Source: CAYLZN01 sp964387935 (GTDB lineage Bacteria; Acidobacteriota; Vicinamibacteria; Vicinamibacterales; JAFNAJ01). From it: a DNA stretch of 64,000 bases. Under the pieces are notes generated by a model that had not been told where the DNA came from, did not search any database, and was given only the letters and a program-made list of their open reading frames with translations. The DNA lies in contig CAYLZN010000001.1 of the NCBI GenBank assembly GCA_964387935.1, positions 1 through 64,000 on the forward strand, read 5' to 3'. Shown here piece after piece: positions 17,000-29,567 of this stretch. The stretch's first letter is position 1; each line of letters starts with the position of its first letter. Position numbers and translations under genes: made by a program.

Positions 17000-19900
17000 T
17001 CACTTCAGCGCGGCAAGACGGCGCCGGGCATCGGCCACGAGACTGTCGCGCCCGTCGCCGTTCTTCTTGATATCCAGAAACGCCGCGTAGGTCTCCTTCG
17101 CGGCCGGGCTCCTGAGCCCTTCCTGGGCCAGGGCCGTGTGATACAGGGCCGGCGGCAGGTACCGGTACGTCGGCACATCGTCCAGGAAGGCTGCCGTGGC
17201 TTCACCCTTGCGCTTGAGAACCACGTCGAGCTCGGAGGACGCCTCGACAAAGGCACCGAGCGAGAGGTAGGCGCGCGCCATGGCGAACCGCGTGAGCCAC
17301 AGGTCGGCGAGCTTCCTGGATTCCTGCAGTTTCGTCAGCGCCTCGCTCGCGAAGCCCTGCGCCAGTGCCGCCTCCGCTTCGATCAGGCGCGCGGCCGCGA
17401 GCGCTTCCGGTTCGAGCGGGCGATCGAGGGCCTTGGCGAGTTCGAGCGCGCGGGGCACGCGGTCGGCGCCGATCAGCAGACGCGCGGCCATGACCAGCAC
17501 CGCGACGTCCCTCGTGTCGCGGACCGCTTCCTCTGCCAGTTTCACCGCCTCGGCCACGCGACCCTGGTCGCGCCGCGCCTCCGCGAGGGTGACGAGCAGC
17601 CGCGGCAGCGAGGCCGCCTTCCCGGCGCGCGCGGTTTCGATCTCGGCCTCGAGTACCGCCACCGCGTCGGCCGCACGGCCCTCGTACAGCGCCGCGTCGG
17701 CCAGTCCCAGCAGGCCGAGCACGTGATTGGCTCCGGTCGTCCCCGCAAGCCGTTCGAAGGTCTCCTTCGCCTCGGCCATCTTGCCGGTGGCAACCTGAGA
17801 CAGGCCAATGGCGAGGTGCGCCTTGGCGAAATCGGGATTCACCGCGAGGACCTCGCGAGCCTCCTTCTCGGCGGTGACGAAGTCGCCCGCGTACATCGCA
17901 TACAACGCGACGTTGTTCCTTCTCAGCGCGTTCTTCGGGAAGATGGCCGACGCTCGCTGGCCCAGCAGGAGCGCCCGCGCCATGTCACGCTCGTAGAACG
18001 ACGAGAGCGCGAGGTTGGCCCAGCCCGTCGGGTCGGCCGGGAACGCATTGACGAGCGCGCCGTACTCCTCCTTGGCCTTCGTCGCGTTGCGGGTCAGCAG
18101 GAAGTACCCGCCCCGCGTGCGGTGCTTCTCGCGGTCGGTCATCCGGTCGATGCGGGCGAGCGCCTCTTCGTAATATCGCTTCGCGTCGTCCTGGCGCCCG
18201 AGGTTGTTCGAAGCGGCGCCGATCCCGGCCCACGCGCGCCCCAGGTTGGGGTCGAGTGTCACGGCACCCTGGTAGGCCTCGATGGCCTCTGCGAACTTGC
18301 CCGCGGCAAAGAGCGCCTGGCCCTGCGTATACGCCTGCGCCGCCTCCAGGGACGCGGCCGTGAACGTCTCGCTCTCCTGGAGGCGGTCGCCCTCGACGGT
18401 GGTGTCGCCCAGTTCCGTCCGCACGCGCGCGGCGAGCCGCGCGACGCCGGGCAGCACGTCATCCCGACTGGCCACGGTCGTCTCCATCGCAAACAGTGTC
18501 TCTTCCTCCTGCGTGCTCGGCCGGATCGCGCGCACCGTGATCGTGAAGCCGTCGCCGTCGCGGGCGATCCCGCCCGTCAGGACGACGTTGACGTCCTCCC
18601 GCAGCGAAATCAGCCGGGCGTTGTCGAGCGAGAGCGTCCCGCCCGGCAACTGGGCGGCCGCACGCAACGCGTCGCGCTGGGGATAGTTCACGATGAAGGA
18701 TGCGGTCTCGATGCCGACCCCGAGCGCCTGCTCGATGAGGCCGTTGAACACCGGGTCGTTCGTCTGGTTGTCGAAGCCGGCAATCAGCACCGAGACGGGA
18801 TCCGGCTGGACCGGCTGGGGAGGCGTCCGCGCCAGCCAGTACGTGCCGGCGACGAGTCCGAGGACCAGGGTTGCGGCAGCGGCCAACGTCCGCCTCGTGA
18901 AGCGGCGTGGCTCGGGAATGACGTGCCCCTGGTCGTCCAGGCGGGCGAGGGCCGCGGCAAGTTCTGCCGACGTCTGGAAGCGCGCCTCGGGATCGACCTG
19001 CAGGCACCTGGTGATCAGCGCGTCCACGGCCTCGGGAATCTCTGGCGCCCTCTCGCGGAGCGGTTGCGGGGCCTGGGCGACCCGGGTCAGCATCGCCTGG
19101 ACGGGCGTCGTGCCGGGTTCGAGCCGACGCGGCCCTAGCAGAAGGTCCGAGAGGATCAGGCCGAGGGCGTAGATGTCGGCCCGCTGGTCCGCGGGCGCTC
19201 CCCTGGCCTGTTCCGGCGACATGTACTCCAGCGTGCCGACGATGCCGCCGGCGCGAGTGCTGAGGATCGTGCCGCCGGAGGTTGGCCGCACGCTGGATGG
19301 CGTGCGAACCGCCGGCCCGCCGAGCCTCGTCTCGTCGGCTGTGGGCGCAAGCGTCGCATCGGCGTCGGAAAGCGTCTCACCCGCCGTCTCCACGAAGGTC
19401 GTGGCGCCCCCGAGCGACGTCACCGCCGCCTCGGAGATGGTCGTGGCATCGCCGCTGCCCACGATCGCGGCGCCGCTCCCGCGCCCGACCGAGGGAGTCC
19501 CGGCGGGGCTCGCGGGCGGCCTGACCGTGGCGCCTGGTGCCGTCGAGACCGCGATGCCGAAGTCCATCAGCAGGGCGTTGCCGTCCTGCTCGAGCATGAT
19601 GTTGGCCGGCTTGAGGTCTCGATGGACGACACCCGCCTCGTGAGCCGCGCACAGCCCCGAGGTGATCTGGCGCGCGAGCTGGAGGACCCGCGGCACCGGC
19701 AGCTTCCCTTCCCGGCGAAGGGTGGACGCCAGGTCCTCGCCTTCGACGTAGGGCATCGTGATGTACTTCGTGCCCTCGACCTCGCCGAGATCGTGGATGC
19801 GGACGACGTGTCTGTGCGTGACCTGCCGGGCCAGCAGCAGCTCGCGTTTGAAGCGACGCTCGAGTTCCTTCGCGCCGCTCGGATCCGCCATGACTTCGGG

Positions 19901-20296
19901 ACGGATGACCTTGAGCGCGACCGCCACGCCCAGTTCCCGGTCCCAGGCCTGGTAGACGGCGCCCATGCCGCCCGCGCCGAGGGTCTTGATGATCAGGTAG
20001 CGCGCGCCGAACTCCTGGCCGACACCCAGCAGGCCGGCGGTAGGGCGACGTCCGGATGACCCCGCGCCCCCGGGCGCCTGGGACCGGCCGTCGATCGATG
20101 CCCAGAGAGCGCTTGCGATCGACGCCGGCACTGGGGTGGCCGCCAGCGTGTCACTGTCTCCGTCCAGTGGCGCGAACGTCGGTGTGGCGCCGTCGGCCAG
20201 CCGGACCCCGCAGGCCCAGCAGAAGACGGCGCCTGGCACGAGGCCGGCGGCGCAGTTGGGACACGACCCCGGGGTGAGCGGTTCGACTGACGGCAT
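17000..20296 (-). CDS. Hanks-type Ser/Thr kinase with zinc ribbon and TPR array
   Basis: A 1,098-residue predicted membrane-anchored kinase. The N-terminus is a zinc ribbon with Cys12, Cys15, Cys26 and Cys29. The kinase domain has LGAGGMGAVY (107-116), Lys129 (ALKV), HRDLKPAN (Asp227), DFG (245-247) and MSPEQARG (359-366). The segment between DFG and SPE is about 112 residues, some 85 longer than usual, and is rich in Thr, Ser, Ala, Gly and Pro; it may be an autophosphorylation tail. After a single helix (near LAAAATLVLGLVAGTYWLA) comes a FlgO/TolB-like region and many TPR units. The ATG at 20296 is preceded by AGGA and, further up, GATAAT. It stands alone rather than in an operon. Confidence 0.9.
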   Translation of the reverse strand: MPSVEPLTPGSCPNCAAGLVPGAVFCWACGVRLADGATPTFAPLDGDSDTLAATPVPASIASALWASIDGRSQAPGGAGSSGRRPTAGLLGVGQEFGARYLIIKTLGAGGMGAVYQAWDRELGVAVALKVIRPEVMADPSGAKELERRFKRELLLARQVTHRHVVRIHDLGEVEGTKYITMPYVEGEDLASTLRREGKLPVPRVLQLARQITSGLCAAHEAGVVHRDLKPANIMLEQDGNALLMDFGIAVSTAPGATVRPPASPAGTPSVGRGSGAAIVGSGDATTISEAAVTSLGGATTFVETAGETLSDADATLAPTADETRLGGPAVRTPSSVRPTSGGTILSTRAGGIVGTLEYMSPEQARGAPADQRADIYALGLILSDLLLGPRRLEPGTTPVQAMLTRVAQAPQPLRERAPEIPEAVDALITRCLQVDPEARFQTSAELAAALARLDDQGHVIPEPRRFTRRTLAAAATLVLGLVAGTYWLARTPPQPVQPDPVSVLIAGFDNQTNDPVFNGLIEQALGVGIETASFIVNYPQRDALRAAAQLPGGTLSLDNARLISLREDVNVVLTGGIARDGDGFTITVRAIRPSTQEEETLFAMETTVASRDDVLPGVARLAARVRTELGDTTVEGDRLQESETFTAASLEAAQAYTQGQALFAAGKFAEAIEAYQGAVTLDPNLGRAWAGIGAASNNLGRQDDAKRYYEEALARIDRMTDREKHRTRGGYFLLTRNATKAKEEYGALVNAFPADPTGWANLALSSFYERDMARALLLGQRASAIFPKNALRRNNVALYAMYAGDFVTAEKEAREVLAVNPDFAKAHLAIGLSQVATGKMAEAKETFERLAGTTGANHVLGLLGLADAALYEGRAADAVAVLEAEIETARAGKAASLPRLLVTLAEARRDQGRVAEAVKLAEEAVRDTRDVAVLVMAARLLIGADRVPRALELAKALDRPLEPEALAAARLIEAEAALAQGFASEALTKLQESRKLADLWLTRFAMARAYLSLGAFVEASSELDVVLKRKGEATAAFLDDVPTYRYLPPALYHTALAQEGLRSPAAKETYAAFLDIKKNGDGRDSLVADARRRLAALK

Positions 20297-20361
20297 GCAG
20301 TCCTGGACGCCATTATCGCTTACGGGCGCCCGAACACACGGCTGCTCGCATCACATCCGAT

Positions 20362-21711
20362 TCATCCGTTCGCGTCCACCGGTACCCGGGCAGCCAGCTT
20401 CCCCTGCTCCTCGTCCACGAACGACAGCACGATCATCCCGATGATGAAGAAGCTGCCGATGGCCAGGATGGCCGGCCGCTGACTGCCGGTGGCGGCAGAC
20501 ACGCTGCCGAAGATGAGCGGCCCGAGGAACGCGAGCGCCTTGCCTGCGATCCCCAGGAACCCGAAGAACTCGGCGGCGTTCTCTTTTGGCGTGAACAGCG
20601 CCACGAGGCTGCGCGTCACCGACTGCGTCGAGCCGATCCCCAGCCCCGCGAGCGAGGCGACGGCCCAGAAGCTCTGTTTCGACGCCGAGAAATAGGCCAG
20701 GACGACGGCAGCGGTCCAGATCGACAGGGAGATCATGATGACCTTCTTCTGCCCGATCAGGTCCGCCAGCCGGCCGAAGCCGAGCGCCCCGATCACCGCG
20801 ACGACGTTGAGCACGATGAACATCACCGTGATCTCGCCCGTCGTGAACCCGATCGTGTCGCTGGCATACCGCGCGGCGAAGTAGATCACGGTGACGACGC
20901 CGTCGTTGTAGATGAGGAACGCGATGAGCAGCTTGACGAGTTCCCTGTAGCGGCCGATGTGCCGCAGCGTGTGCTTCAGCTGCTTGAACGCCACCGTCAC
21001 GTAGTTGTCGCCCGGCGGCAGCGGTTTGGGCGTGCTGCGCTCCCGGAGGAAGAGAAACGTGGGAATCACCGCGAGCCCGTAGTAGAGCGCGACCACCACG
21101 GGAATGAGCCGGGCCTTCGCGAGGTCCTCGGGACTGGGATTGGCTTTCACCGCGTCGGCGAGGCCGAGCTGCAGGCACAGGAAGAGCGCGATGAGGCCGC
21201 TCGTGTAGCCGAACGCCCACTTGAGACCGGAGATCCGGCCCGCGTTCTTCTCGTTGGAGATCCCCGGGAGGAAGCTGTCGATGAAGACCCCGCCGCCGGC
21301 GAACCCGACGTTGGCGACGATGTAGAGGCCGAGGCCGAGGGCGACCATGCCGGGGCCGACGAACCACAGCGAGGCCGTGAAGAACACGATCGTCGCGGCG
21401 CACACGGCCAGGAACTTCTTCCGGCTGCCGGAATAGTCGGCGATGGCGCCGAGGATCGGCGCGAGCACCGCGACGATGATCTCCGAGATCGAGGCGCCGA
21501 GGCCCCAGAGGAAGTCCGCCCGCTGCGTATCGCCGACGACGATCGTGCCGAAATAGAGCGCGTAGAGCGTCGTGACGATGATGGTCGTGAACGCCGAGTC
21601 GGCCACGTCGTACATGGCCCACCCGAGGATCTCGGTGCGCGTGACGGGCGGCGCGGTGGCGTCCGACCCCGAGCGCGGCGGACCGGCGACGGCGGATGTC
21701 TGGTGGCTCAT
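20362..21711 (-). CDS. MFS transporter, UMF1/Atg22-like
   Basis: A 449-residue transporter with about 12 membrane segments. The N-terminal EILGWAMYDVADSAFTTIIVTTLY stretch and DYSGSRKKFLAV loop are the hallmarks of the UMF1 (Atg22-like) branch of the major facilitator superfamily, and the mirrored loop GRLADLIGQKKVIM appears in the second half. Substrate is unknown; yeast Atg22 exports amino acids from the vacuole, but that role cannot be transferred here. I chose ATG 21711 (MSHQTS); ATG 21732 and a TTG at 21750 are in frame and equally possible. The gene is on the same strand as, and 63 nt from, the BNR protein stop. Confidence 0.85.
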   Translation of the reverse strand: MSHQTSAVAGPPRSGSDATAPPVTRTEILGWAMYDVADSAFTTIIVTTLYALYFGTIVVGDTQRADFLWGLGASISEIIVAVLAPILGAIADYSGSRKKFLAVCAATIVFFTASLWFVGPGMVALGLGLYIVANVGFAGGGVFIDSFLPGISNEKNAGRISGLKWAFGYTSGLIALFLCLQLGLADAVKANPSPEDLAKARLIPVVVALYYGLAVIPTFLFLRERSTPKPLPPGDNYVTVAFKQLKHTLRHIGRYRELVKLLIAFLIYNDGVVTVIYFAARYASDTIGFTTGEITVMFIVLNVVAVIGALGFGRLADLIGQKKVIMISLSIWTAAVVLAYFSASKQSFWAVASLAGLGIGSTQSVTRSLVALFTPKENAAEFFGFLGIAGKALAFLGPLIFGSVSAATGSQRPAILAIGSFFIIGMIVLSFVDEEQGKLAARVPVDANG

Positions 21712-21773
21712 TGGCCCCAGAGCATCCGCCATCCGATGCCGCCCTGGCAAGCGCGCGAGGTGCGGGCGCTATC

Positions 21774-25100
<3,327 letters not shown>

Positions 25101-25122
25101 GCGTGCACCTCCGGGCGAGATG

Positions 25123-25150
25123 ATAAATGGGGTCGGGAGTCCTTTTCGCA
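25123..25150 (+). repeat. left 28-bp inverted repeat of RAYT element
   Basis: Pairs with 25978-26005 at 27 of 28 positions; the core is GGGGTCGGGAGTCCTTTTCG. The only difference is T versus C at the sixth position. Confidence 0.92.
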
Positions 25151-25181
25151 TTTTTTGCAATCTGATGCTGTCCGGAAGGAC

Positions 25182-25853
25182 TCAGACCGACAACCGACGC
25201 CGCCCCGATCGGCTGGGGGGCCGGCCCCTGCGTTTGACGTCGCAGCCCCCGATCTGGGTGACCCAGGCAGGGTCGCCGAAGGCCTCGCCGCGTCGCAGGG
25301 CCCCGCGAACCGCGTCGAGGGCGCCAGACGACTCGGGAGTGTTGATGATCGTGTCCCAGGCGTGCGGCTTCAGAATGGGCCATTGGGCCAGGCATGGACC
25401 GTTGCCGTTTCTGCGTACGGCCCCGCTGGACCAGGGCCATTGTTCGGCCCTGGTCACCAGGCCGGCCCGGATCGGGTTCCGCTCGATGTACCGACAGACC
25501 GTCAGGAAGTGCTTGTCGTCCTGGACGGGAATCGCCTGGAAGCGACCCTGGTACACCGCGCCCTTCCCCCGCGTGCCGTGCGCCGTCCGCCACCGCACGG
25601 CATGCGTCATCGTCAGCCAGGCCATGAACTGGCTCAATTCCGGGCCCGAGCCGGGCTGCGCCAGCAGGTGCCAGTGATTCGGCATGATGCAGTAGGCGAA
25701 CAGGGGAACCGGCTGGCGCTCCTGGGCCTGGCGGAGGATCTCGACGAAGGCGTCGTAGTCGCCCGGTTGCTGAAACAGCGGCAACTGGCGTGCCGCACGA
25801 TTCATGAGGTGGAATATGATCCCGCCGGCCGCCGTCCGTGGCCTCCGAGGCAT
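25182..25853 (-). CDS. REP-associated Y1 (HUH) transposase, RAYT
   Basis: A 223-residue single-strand DNA transposase of the IS200-like REP-associated group. The HUH metal-binding motif is His60-Trp61-His62 in YCIMPNHWHLLAQP. The nucleophile Tyr122 lies in VCRYIERNPIRAGLV, followed by the typical WPWSS. Start ATG 25853 matches family starts (MPRRPRT). The frame is intact. The C-terminus is basic (KRRGRPPSRSGRRRL), perhaps for DNA binding. An adjacent GTCCGGAAGGAC hairpin (25170-25181) touches the stop codon and may be a REP-like recognition structure. Confidence 0.9.
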   Translation of the reverse strand: MPRRPRTAAGGIIFHLMNRAARQLPLFQQPGDYDAFVEILRQAQERQPVPLFAYCIMPNHWHLLAQPGSGPELSQFMAWLTMTHAVRWRTAHGTRGKGAVYQGRFQAIPVQDDKHFLTVCRYIERNPIRAGLVTRAEQWPWSSGAVRRNGNGPCLAQWPILKPHAWDTIINTPESSGALDAVRGALRRGEAFGDPAWVTQIGGCDVKRRGRPPSRSGRRRLSV

Positions 25854-25977
25854 GGGCCCTCCCGCGTTACGAGATGTGGTCGCGGGACACCTATAGCAAT
25901 CGGCTCGCCAGGTTGCCCGACGCCGGGTGCCGATTGGGCGGTGAACCAGGGGTTTCTTGTGGTCAGTTGGTAAATTC

Positions 25978-26005
25978 TGCGAAAAGGACTCCCGACCCCG
26001 TTTAT
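25978..26005 (-). repeat. right 28-bp inverted repeat of RAYT element
   Basis: Reverse-complement partner of 25123-25150. Its last two bases (26004-26005) are the A and T of the following gene's ATG. Confidence 0.92.
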
Positions 26006-27842
26006 GCAGCTCCAACTCCTCGACTGGCTCATCGTTGCCATCACGCTGCTCGTCTGCTTCGTCCCCGCCCTCTTCTTCGGCAAACGCGCGGGCCAGAGCA
26101 CGTCCGAGTTCTTCGTCTCCGGCCGCGCCGTCCCCTGGTGGCTCGCCGGCCTCTCCATGGTCGCCACGACCTTCAGCAGCGACACGCCCAACCTCGTCAC
26201 CGACATCGTGCGCAGGAACGGCGTCGCCGGCAACTGGGTCTGGTGGGCCTTCGTGCTGACCGGCGTCTCGACCGTGTTCTTCTTCGCACGCCTCTGGCGG
26301 CGCTCGGGCGTCATGACCGACCTCGAGTTCTACGAACTGCGCTACTCCGGAAAGGCCGCCAGCATCGTCCGCGGCTTCCGCGCCGTCTACCTCGGCCTGC
26401 TCTTCAACTGCATGATCATGGCGACGGTCAACCTCGCCGCCTGCAAGATCGCCGGCGTCCTCTTCGGCCTCGAGCGCTGGCAGACCCTCCTCTTCGTCGG
26501 TGGCCTCAACGTCGTCTTCGCGGCCCACTCGGGCCTCTGGGGCGTGCTCGTCATCGACATGATCCAGTTCTTCATCAAGATGACCGCCGTCATCGCCGCC
26601 GCGTACTTCGCCCTGCAGGCCCCGCAGGTCGGCGGCCTCCACGGCCTGATCGACAAGCTCTCCACGCTGCGCGGCCCCAACGGTCTCAACTACCTCAACG
26701 TGCTGCCGGACTTCACCAACAACTGGGATCTCGCGGTCGCCGTCTTCATCCTGCCGCTCACGGTCCAGTGGTGGGCCGTGTGGTACCCCGGCGCCGAACC
26801 CGGCGGGGGCAGCTACATCGCCCAGCGCATGCTGGCCTCCAGGTCCGAGCGCGACTCCCTCGGCGGCGTCCTGTTCTTCAACGTGGCGCACTACGTGCTG
26901 CGCCCGTGGCCCTGGATCCTCGTGGGCCTCGCATCCCTGCTCGTCTACCCCGAGTTGTCGGACATCCAGAAGGCGTTCCCGCACCTCGATCCCGCGCTCA
27001 TCGGCCACGACATCGCCTACCCGGCGATGCTGCGCTTCCTGCCCGTCGGCTTCGTCGGCCTGATGGTCGGGGGCCTGATCGCCGCCAACTCGTCGACGAT
27101 CCTCACCCACCTGAACTGGGGCGCGTCATACCTCGTGCACGACTTCTACCGCCGCTTCATCAACCCCGGTGCCGACGAACGCCACTACGTCCGCATGGGA
27201 CGCGTCGCCACCGTCGTGCTCTTCCTCTGCGCGTCGGGCATGGTCTACCTGCTCGACACCGCGAAGGATGCCTTCGACGTGATCCTCCAGGTCGGCGCGG
27301 GCACCGGCCTCCTGTATCTGGTGCGCTGGTTCTGGTGGCGCGTCAATGCCTGGTGCGAAGTCGTCGCCATGGTGAGCTCGTTCTTCGTCTCGCTGCTGCT
27401 GCTCGTCCTCGCCAGAAACGGCATCGAATTCAGCACGCACCGCGCCCTGATTCTGACCGTCGTCGTGACGACGATCTCATGGGTGGTCACCGCCTTTGTG
27501 GGCCCGGAGACGGACCGCGCCACCCTGGTGGCCTTCTACGAGAAGGTCCGCCCGTTCGGACCCGGCTGGACCCGCATTCGCCAGGACGCCGGGCTGACGG
27601 AGGACACGGCCCGGTCTGCCGCCGACAACGTGCCCCTCGCGCTGCTCGGCTGGGTGTCAGGCAGTGCCGTCATCTGGTCGTCCCTGTTCACCGTCGGCAG
27701 CGTCCTGTACGGCCGCACCGGGCCAGCCCTCCTGCTGTTTGCGGTCTTCCTCGTCAGCGGCACCGTGCTGCTGCGTGTGGTCCGCACCTTGTGGAGCGAG
27801 ACGGGAACGGGGGCTCCTGCCGCCGCGGCTCCGAGGGACTGA
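26004..27842 (+). CDS. sodium:solute symporter (SSS family)
   Basis: A 612-residue inner-membrane symporter with about 14 membrane helices. It opens MQLQLLDWLIVAITLL, then the family's GKRAGQSTSEFFVSGRAVPWWLAG loop and SMVATTFSSDTPNLV in helix 1-2, and the Na+-site helix LMVGGLIAANSSTILTHLNWG in the second half. Substrate is unknown; sugars or organic solutes are common in this branch. The gene has no Shine-Dalgarno because the RAYT inverted repeat runs into the start codon, so its original upstream region is displaced. It is followed by the PafA-like gene on the same strand. Confidence 0.88.
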   Translation: MQLQLLDWLIVAITLLVCFVPALFFGKRAGQSTSEFFVSGRAVPWWLAGLSMVATTFSSDTPNLVTDIVRRNGVAGNWVWWAFVLTGVSTVFFFARLWRRSGVMTDLEFYELRYSGKAASIVRGFRAVYLGLLFNCMIMATVNLAACKIAGVLFGLERWQTLLFVGGLNVVFAAHSGLWGVLVIDMIQFFIKMTAVIAAAYFALQAPQVGGLHGLIDKLSTLRGPNGLNYLNVLPDFTNNWDLAVAVFILPLTVQWWAVWYPGAEPGGGSYIAQRMLASRSERDSLGGVLFFNVAHYVLRPWPWILVGLASLLVYPELSDIQKAFPHLDPALIGHDIAYPAMLRFLPVGFVGLMVGGLIAANSSTILTHLNWGASYLVHDFYRRFINPGADERHYVRMGRVATVVLFLCASGMVYLLDTAKDAFDVILQVGAGTGLLYLVRWFWWRVNAWCEVVAMVSSFFVSLLLLVLARNGIEFSTHRALILTVVVTTISWVVTAFVGPETDRATLVAFYEKVRPFGPGWTRIRQDAGLTEDTARSAADNVPLALLGWVSGSAVIWSSLFTVGSVLYGRTGPALLLFAVFLVSGTVLLRVVRTLWSETGTGAPAAAAPRD

Positions 27843-27911
27843 CGCCTGGCCGCGCCGCCGCGCAGTGTAGAATGAAGAGTTCTCGTAGCCCCGATGAAGG
27901 AGTCCGTGTCG

Positions 27912-29552
27912 ATGTCGCGTGTCCTGGCCTGCGCGCTCCTGCTGCTGTCGCTCCCGCTCTCGGCGGGACCGCTCGCCCGACAGGCGTCTGAACGTCCCGG
28001 TGCAGACCCGGCCATCCGGCTGGTGCTGCTCGTGGCCATCGATCAGTTCCGCTACGACTACCTCACGAGATTCAGCCCGGAGTACTCCGGCGCGTTCGTG
28101 CGCCTGCAGGCGCGCGGCGCCTGGTTTACGAATGCCAGCCTCGAGCACTACCCCACGGTCACCGCGGTCGGTCACGCGACCATGCTCACGGGCGCGACGC
28201 CGAGCGTGAGCGGAATCATCGGGAACGACTGGTACGACCGCGGCGGCGCCGGCGGCGTCACGAGCGTCTCGGACCCGACGACCCGTGTCGTGGGCGCCCA
28301 GGTCGACGCGCCCGGCTCTTCGCCTCGTCGCCTGCTGGTCGGCACCGTCGGCGACGAACTCAAGAACGCGTCACTCGCACCTCCCGGCTCCGAGCAGGCC
28401 CCGCGCGTCGTCAGCCTGTCGCTGAAGGACCGGTCCGCGATTCTGATGGGCGGGCACAGGGCCGACGTGGCCCTCTGGTTCAACGAGAGCGCGGGCGCCT
28501 TCGTGACCAGCACCTACTACCGGACGGACCTGCCCGCCTGGGCTTCGGACTTCAACGCGAAGAGGATCCCCGACTCCTTCGCCGGCAGGCCCTGGACCTT
28601 CCTCAACCCCGGCCCGGGCTCCGGACGCACGATGCCGGCACAGCCGGGTGCCGGGCTGTACCGAGCCATCGGGGCCTCCCCCTTCGGCAACGATCTCCTG
28701 CTTGCGCTCGCGGAATCGGCGCTCACCGCCGAAAGACTCGGGCAGCGCGGGGTGACGGACCTCTTCGCCGTGAGCTTCTCCGCCAACGATGGCGTCGGAC
28801 ACGCCTACGGCCCGGACAGTCCGGAGGTGCGTGACATCTCCGTCCGGACGGACAAGCAGCTCGAGCAACTGCTCGGCCGCGTCGATGCGCTCGTGGGCCT
28901 GGACCGCACGCTGGTCATCCTGACCTCCGACCACGGGGTCGCCCCCGTGCCCGAGGTCCAGGAGTCGAGGAAGATGCCGGGAGGGCGCGTGAAGGCGGCG
29001 GACCTCTTCACGCCTATTCAGGCGGCGCTCGAACAGCGCTACGGCGCCGGCAAGTGGATCCTCGCCACCGCCGGCAGCTCGCCCTACCTGAATCACGCGC
29101 TGATCGCCGAGAAGAAGCTCGATGCCGGAGAGGTGCGCGAGGTGGCGCAACGGGCCGCGATGGGCCACCCTCAGGTGGCGCGCGTCTTCACTCGCGAGCA
29201 ACTGCTCCGTCATGAGGTACGCGACGACCGGATCGGACGTCGCATCGCCGGGAGCTACCACCCGCAGCGCTCGGGTGACCTGGAGATCCTCCTCAACGCA
29301 TACTGGTTGCGGTCATCCACGGGGACGACTCACGGCACGCCCTACTGGTACGACAGTCACATTCCGCTGGTACTCGCCGGCCCGGGGGTCCGCCCGGGCC
29401 GCTACGATCAGCCCGTTGCGCTGAATGACCTCGCGCCGACGCTCGCCACCCTCCTGGGTCTCGCCACGCCTGCGGGGGCGGAAGGTCGAGCCCTCTTCGA
29501 GATCTTCGAGGACCCGCGCATGCCGGTCGGCACGCGCCGCCCGACCCCGTAG
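27912..29552 (+). CDS. PafA-like secreted alkaline phosphatase
   Basis: A 546-residue exported phosphomonoesterase of the alkaline phosphatase superfamily, PafA branch. After the signal peptide (MSRVLACALLLLSLPLSAG) come metal ligand Asp44 (VAIDQFRYDY), the nucleophile motif HYPTVTAVGHATMLTG, GIIGNDWYDR, the Lys/Arg phosphate-binding block SLKDRSAILMGGH, FSANDGVGHAYGPDS, TSDHGVAPVPE and the last His in YDSHIPLVL. All metal positions appear kept. I chose ATG 27912 because AAGGAG sits 10 nt upstream; ATG 27894 is in frame without a site. TAGAAT at 27868-27873 is a likely -10. Role: phosphate release from organic phosphate outside the cytoplasm. Confidence 0.9.
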   Translation: MSRVLACALLLLSLPLSAGPLARQASERPGADPAIRLVLLVAIDQFRYDYLTRFSPEYSGAFVRLQARGAWFTNASLEHYPTVTAVGHATMLTGATPSVSGIIGNDWYDRGGAGGVTSVSDPTTRVVGAQVDAPGSSPRRLLVGTVGDELKNASLAPPGSEQAPRVVSLSLKDRSAILMGGHRADVALWFNESAGAFVTSTYYRTDLPAWASDFNAKRIPDSFAGRPWTFLNPGPGSGRTMPAQPGAGLYRAIGASPFGNDLLLALAESALTAERLGQRGVTDLFAVSFSANDGVGHAYGPDSPEVRDISVRTDKQLEQLLGRVDALVGLDRTLVILTSDHGVAPVPEVQESRKMPGGRVKAADLFTPIQAALEQRYGAGKWILATAGSSPYLNHALIAEKKLDAGEVREVAQRAAMGHPQVARVFTREQLLRHEVRDDRIGRRIAGSYHPQRSGDLEILLNAYWLRSSTGTTHGTPYWYDSHIPLVLAGPGVRPGRYDQPVALNDLAPTLATLLGLATPAGAEGRALFEIFEDPRMPVGTRRPTP

Positions 29553-29567
29553 CCTGCGGTCCGCCCG

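Larger units (their letters stand above)
25123..26005. mobile_element. RAYT-type single-gene element with 28-bp inverted repeats
   Basis: An 883-bp block bounded by 28-bp inverted repeats with one mismatch (25123-25150 against 25978-26005) and containing one Y1 transposase gene. It sits between two divergently oriented genes. Its left edge lies 22 nt from the BNR protein start codon; its right edge overlaps the first two bases of the symporter ATG. No target duplication was seen, as expected for Y1 enzymes. Confidence 0.75.

Noticed and set aside
25101..25160. Extended N-terminus of the BNR protein (frame open to 25160)
   Set aside because: These codons are encoded by the RAYT inverted repeat and have no ribosome-binding site; TTG 25100 has a perfect one and begins a signal peptide.
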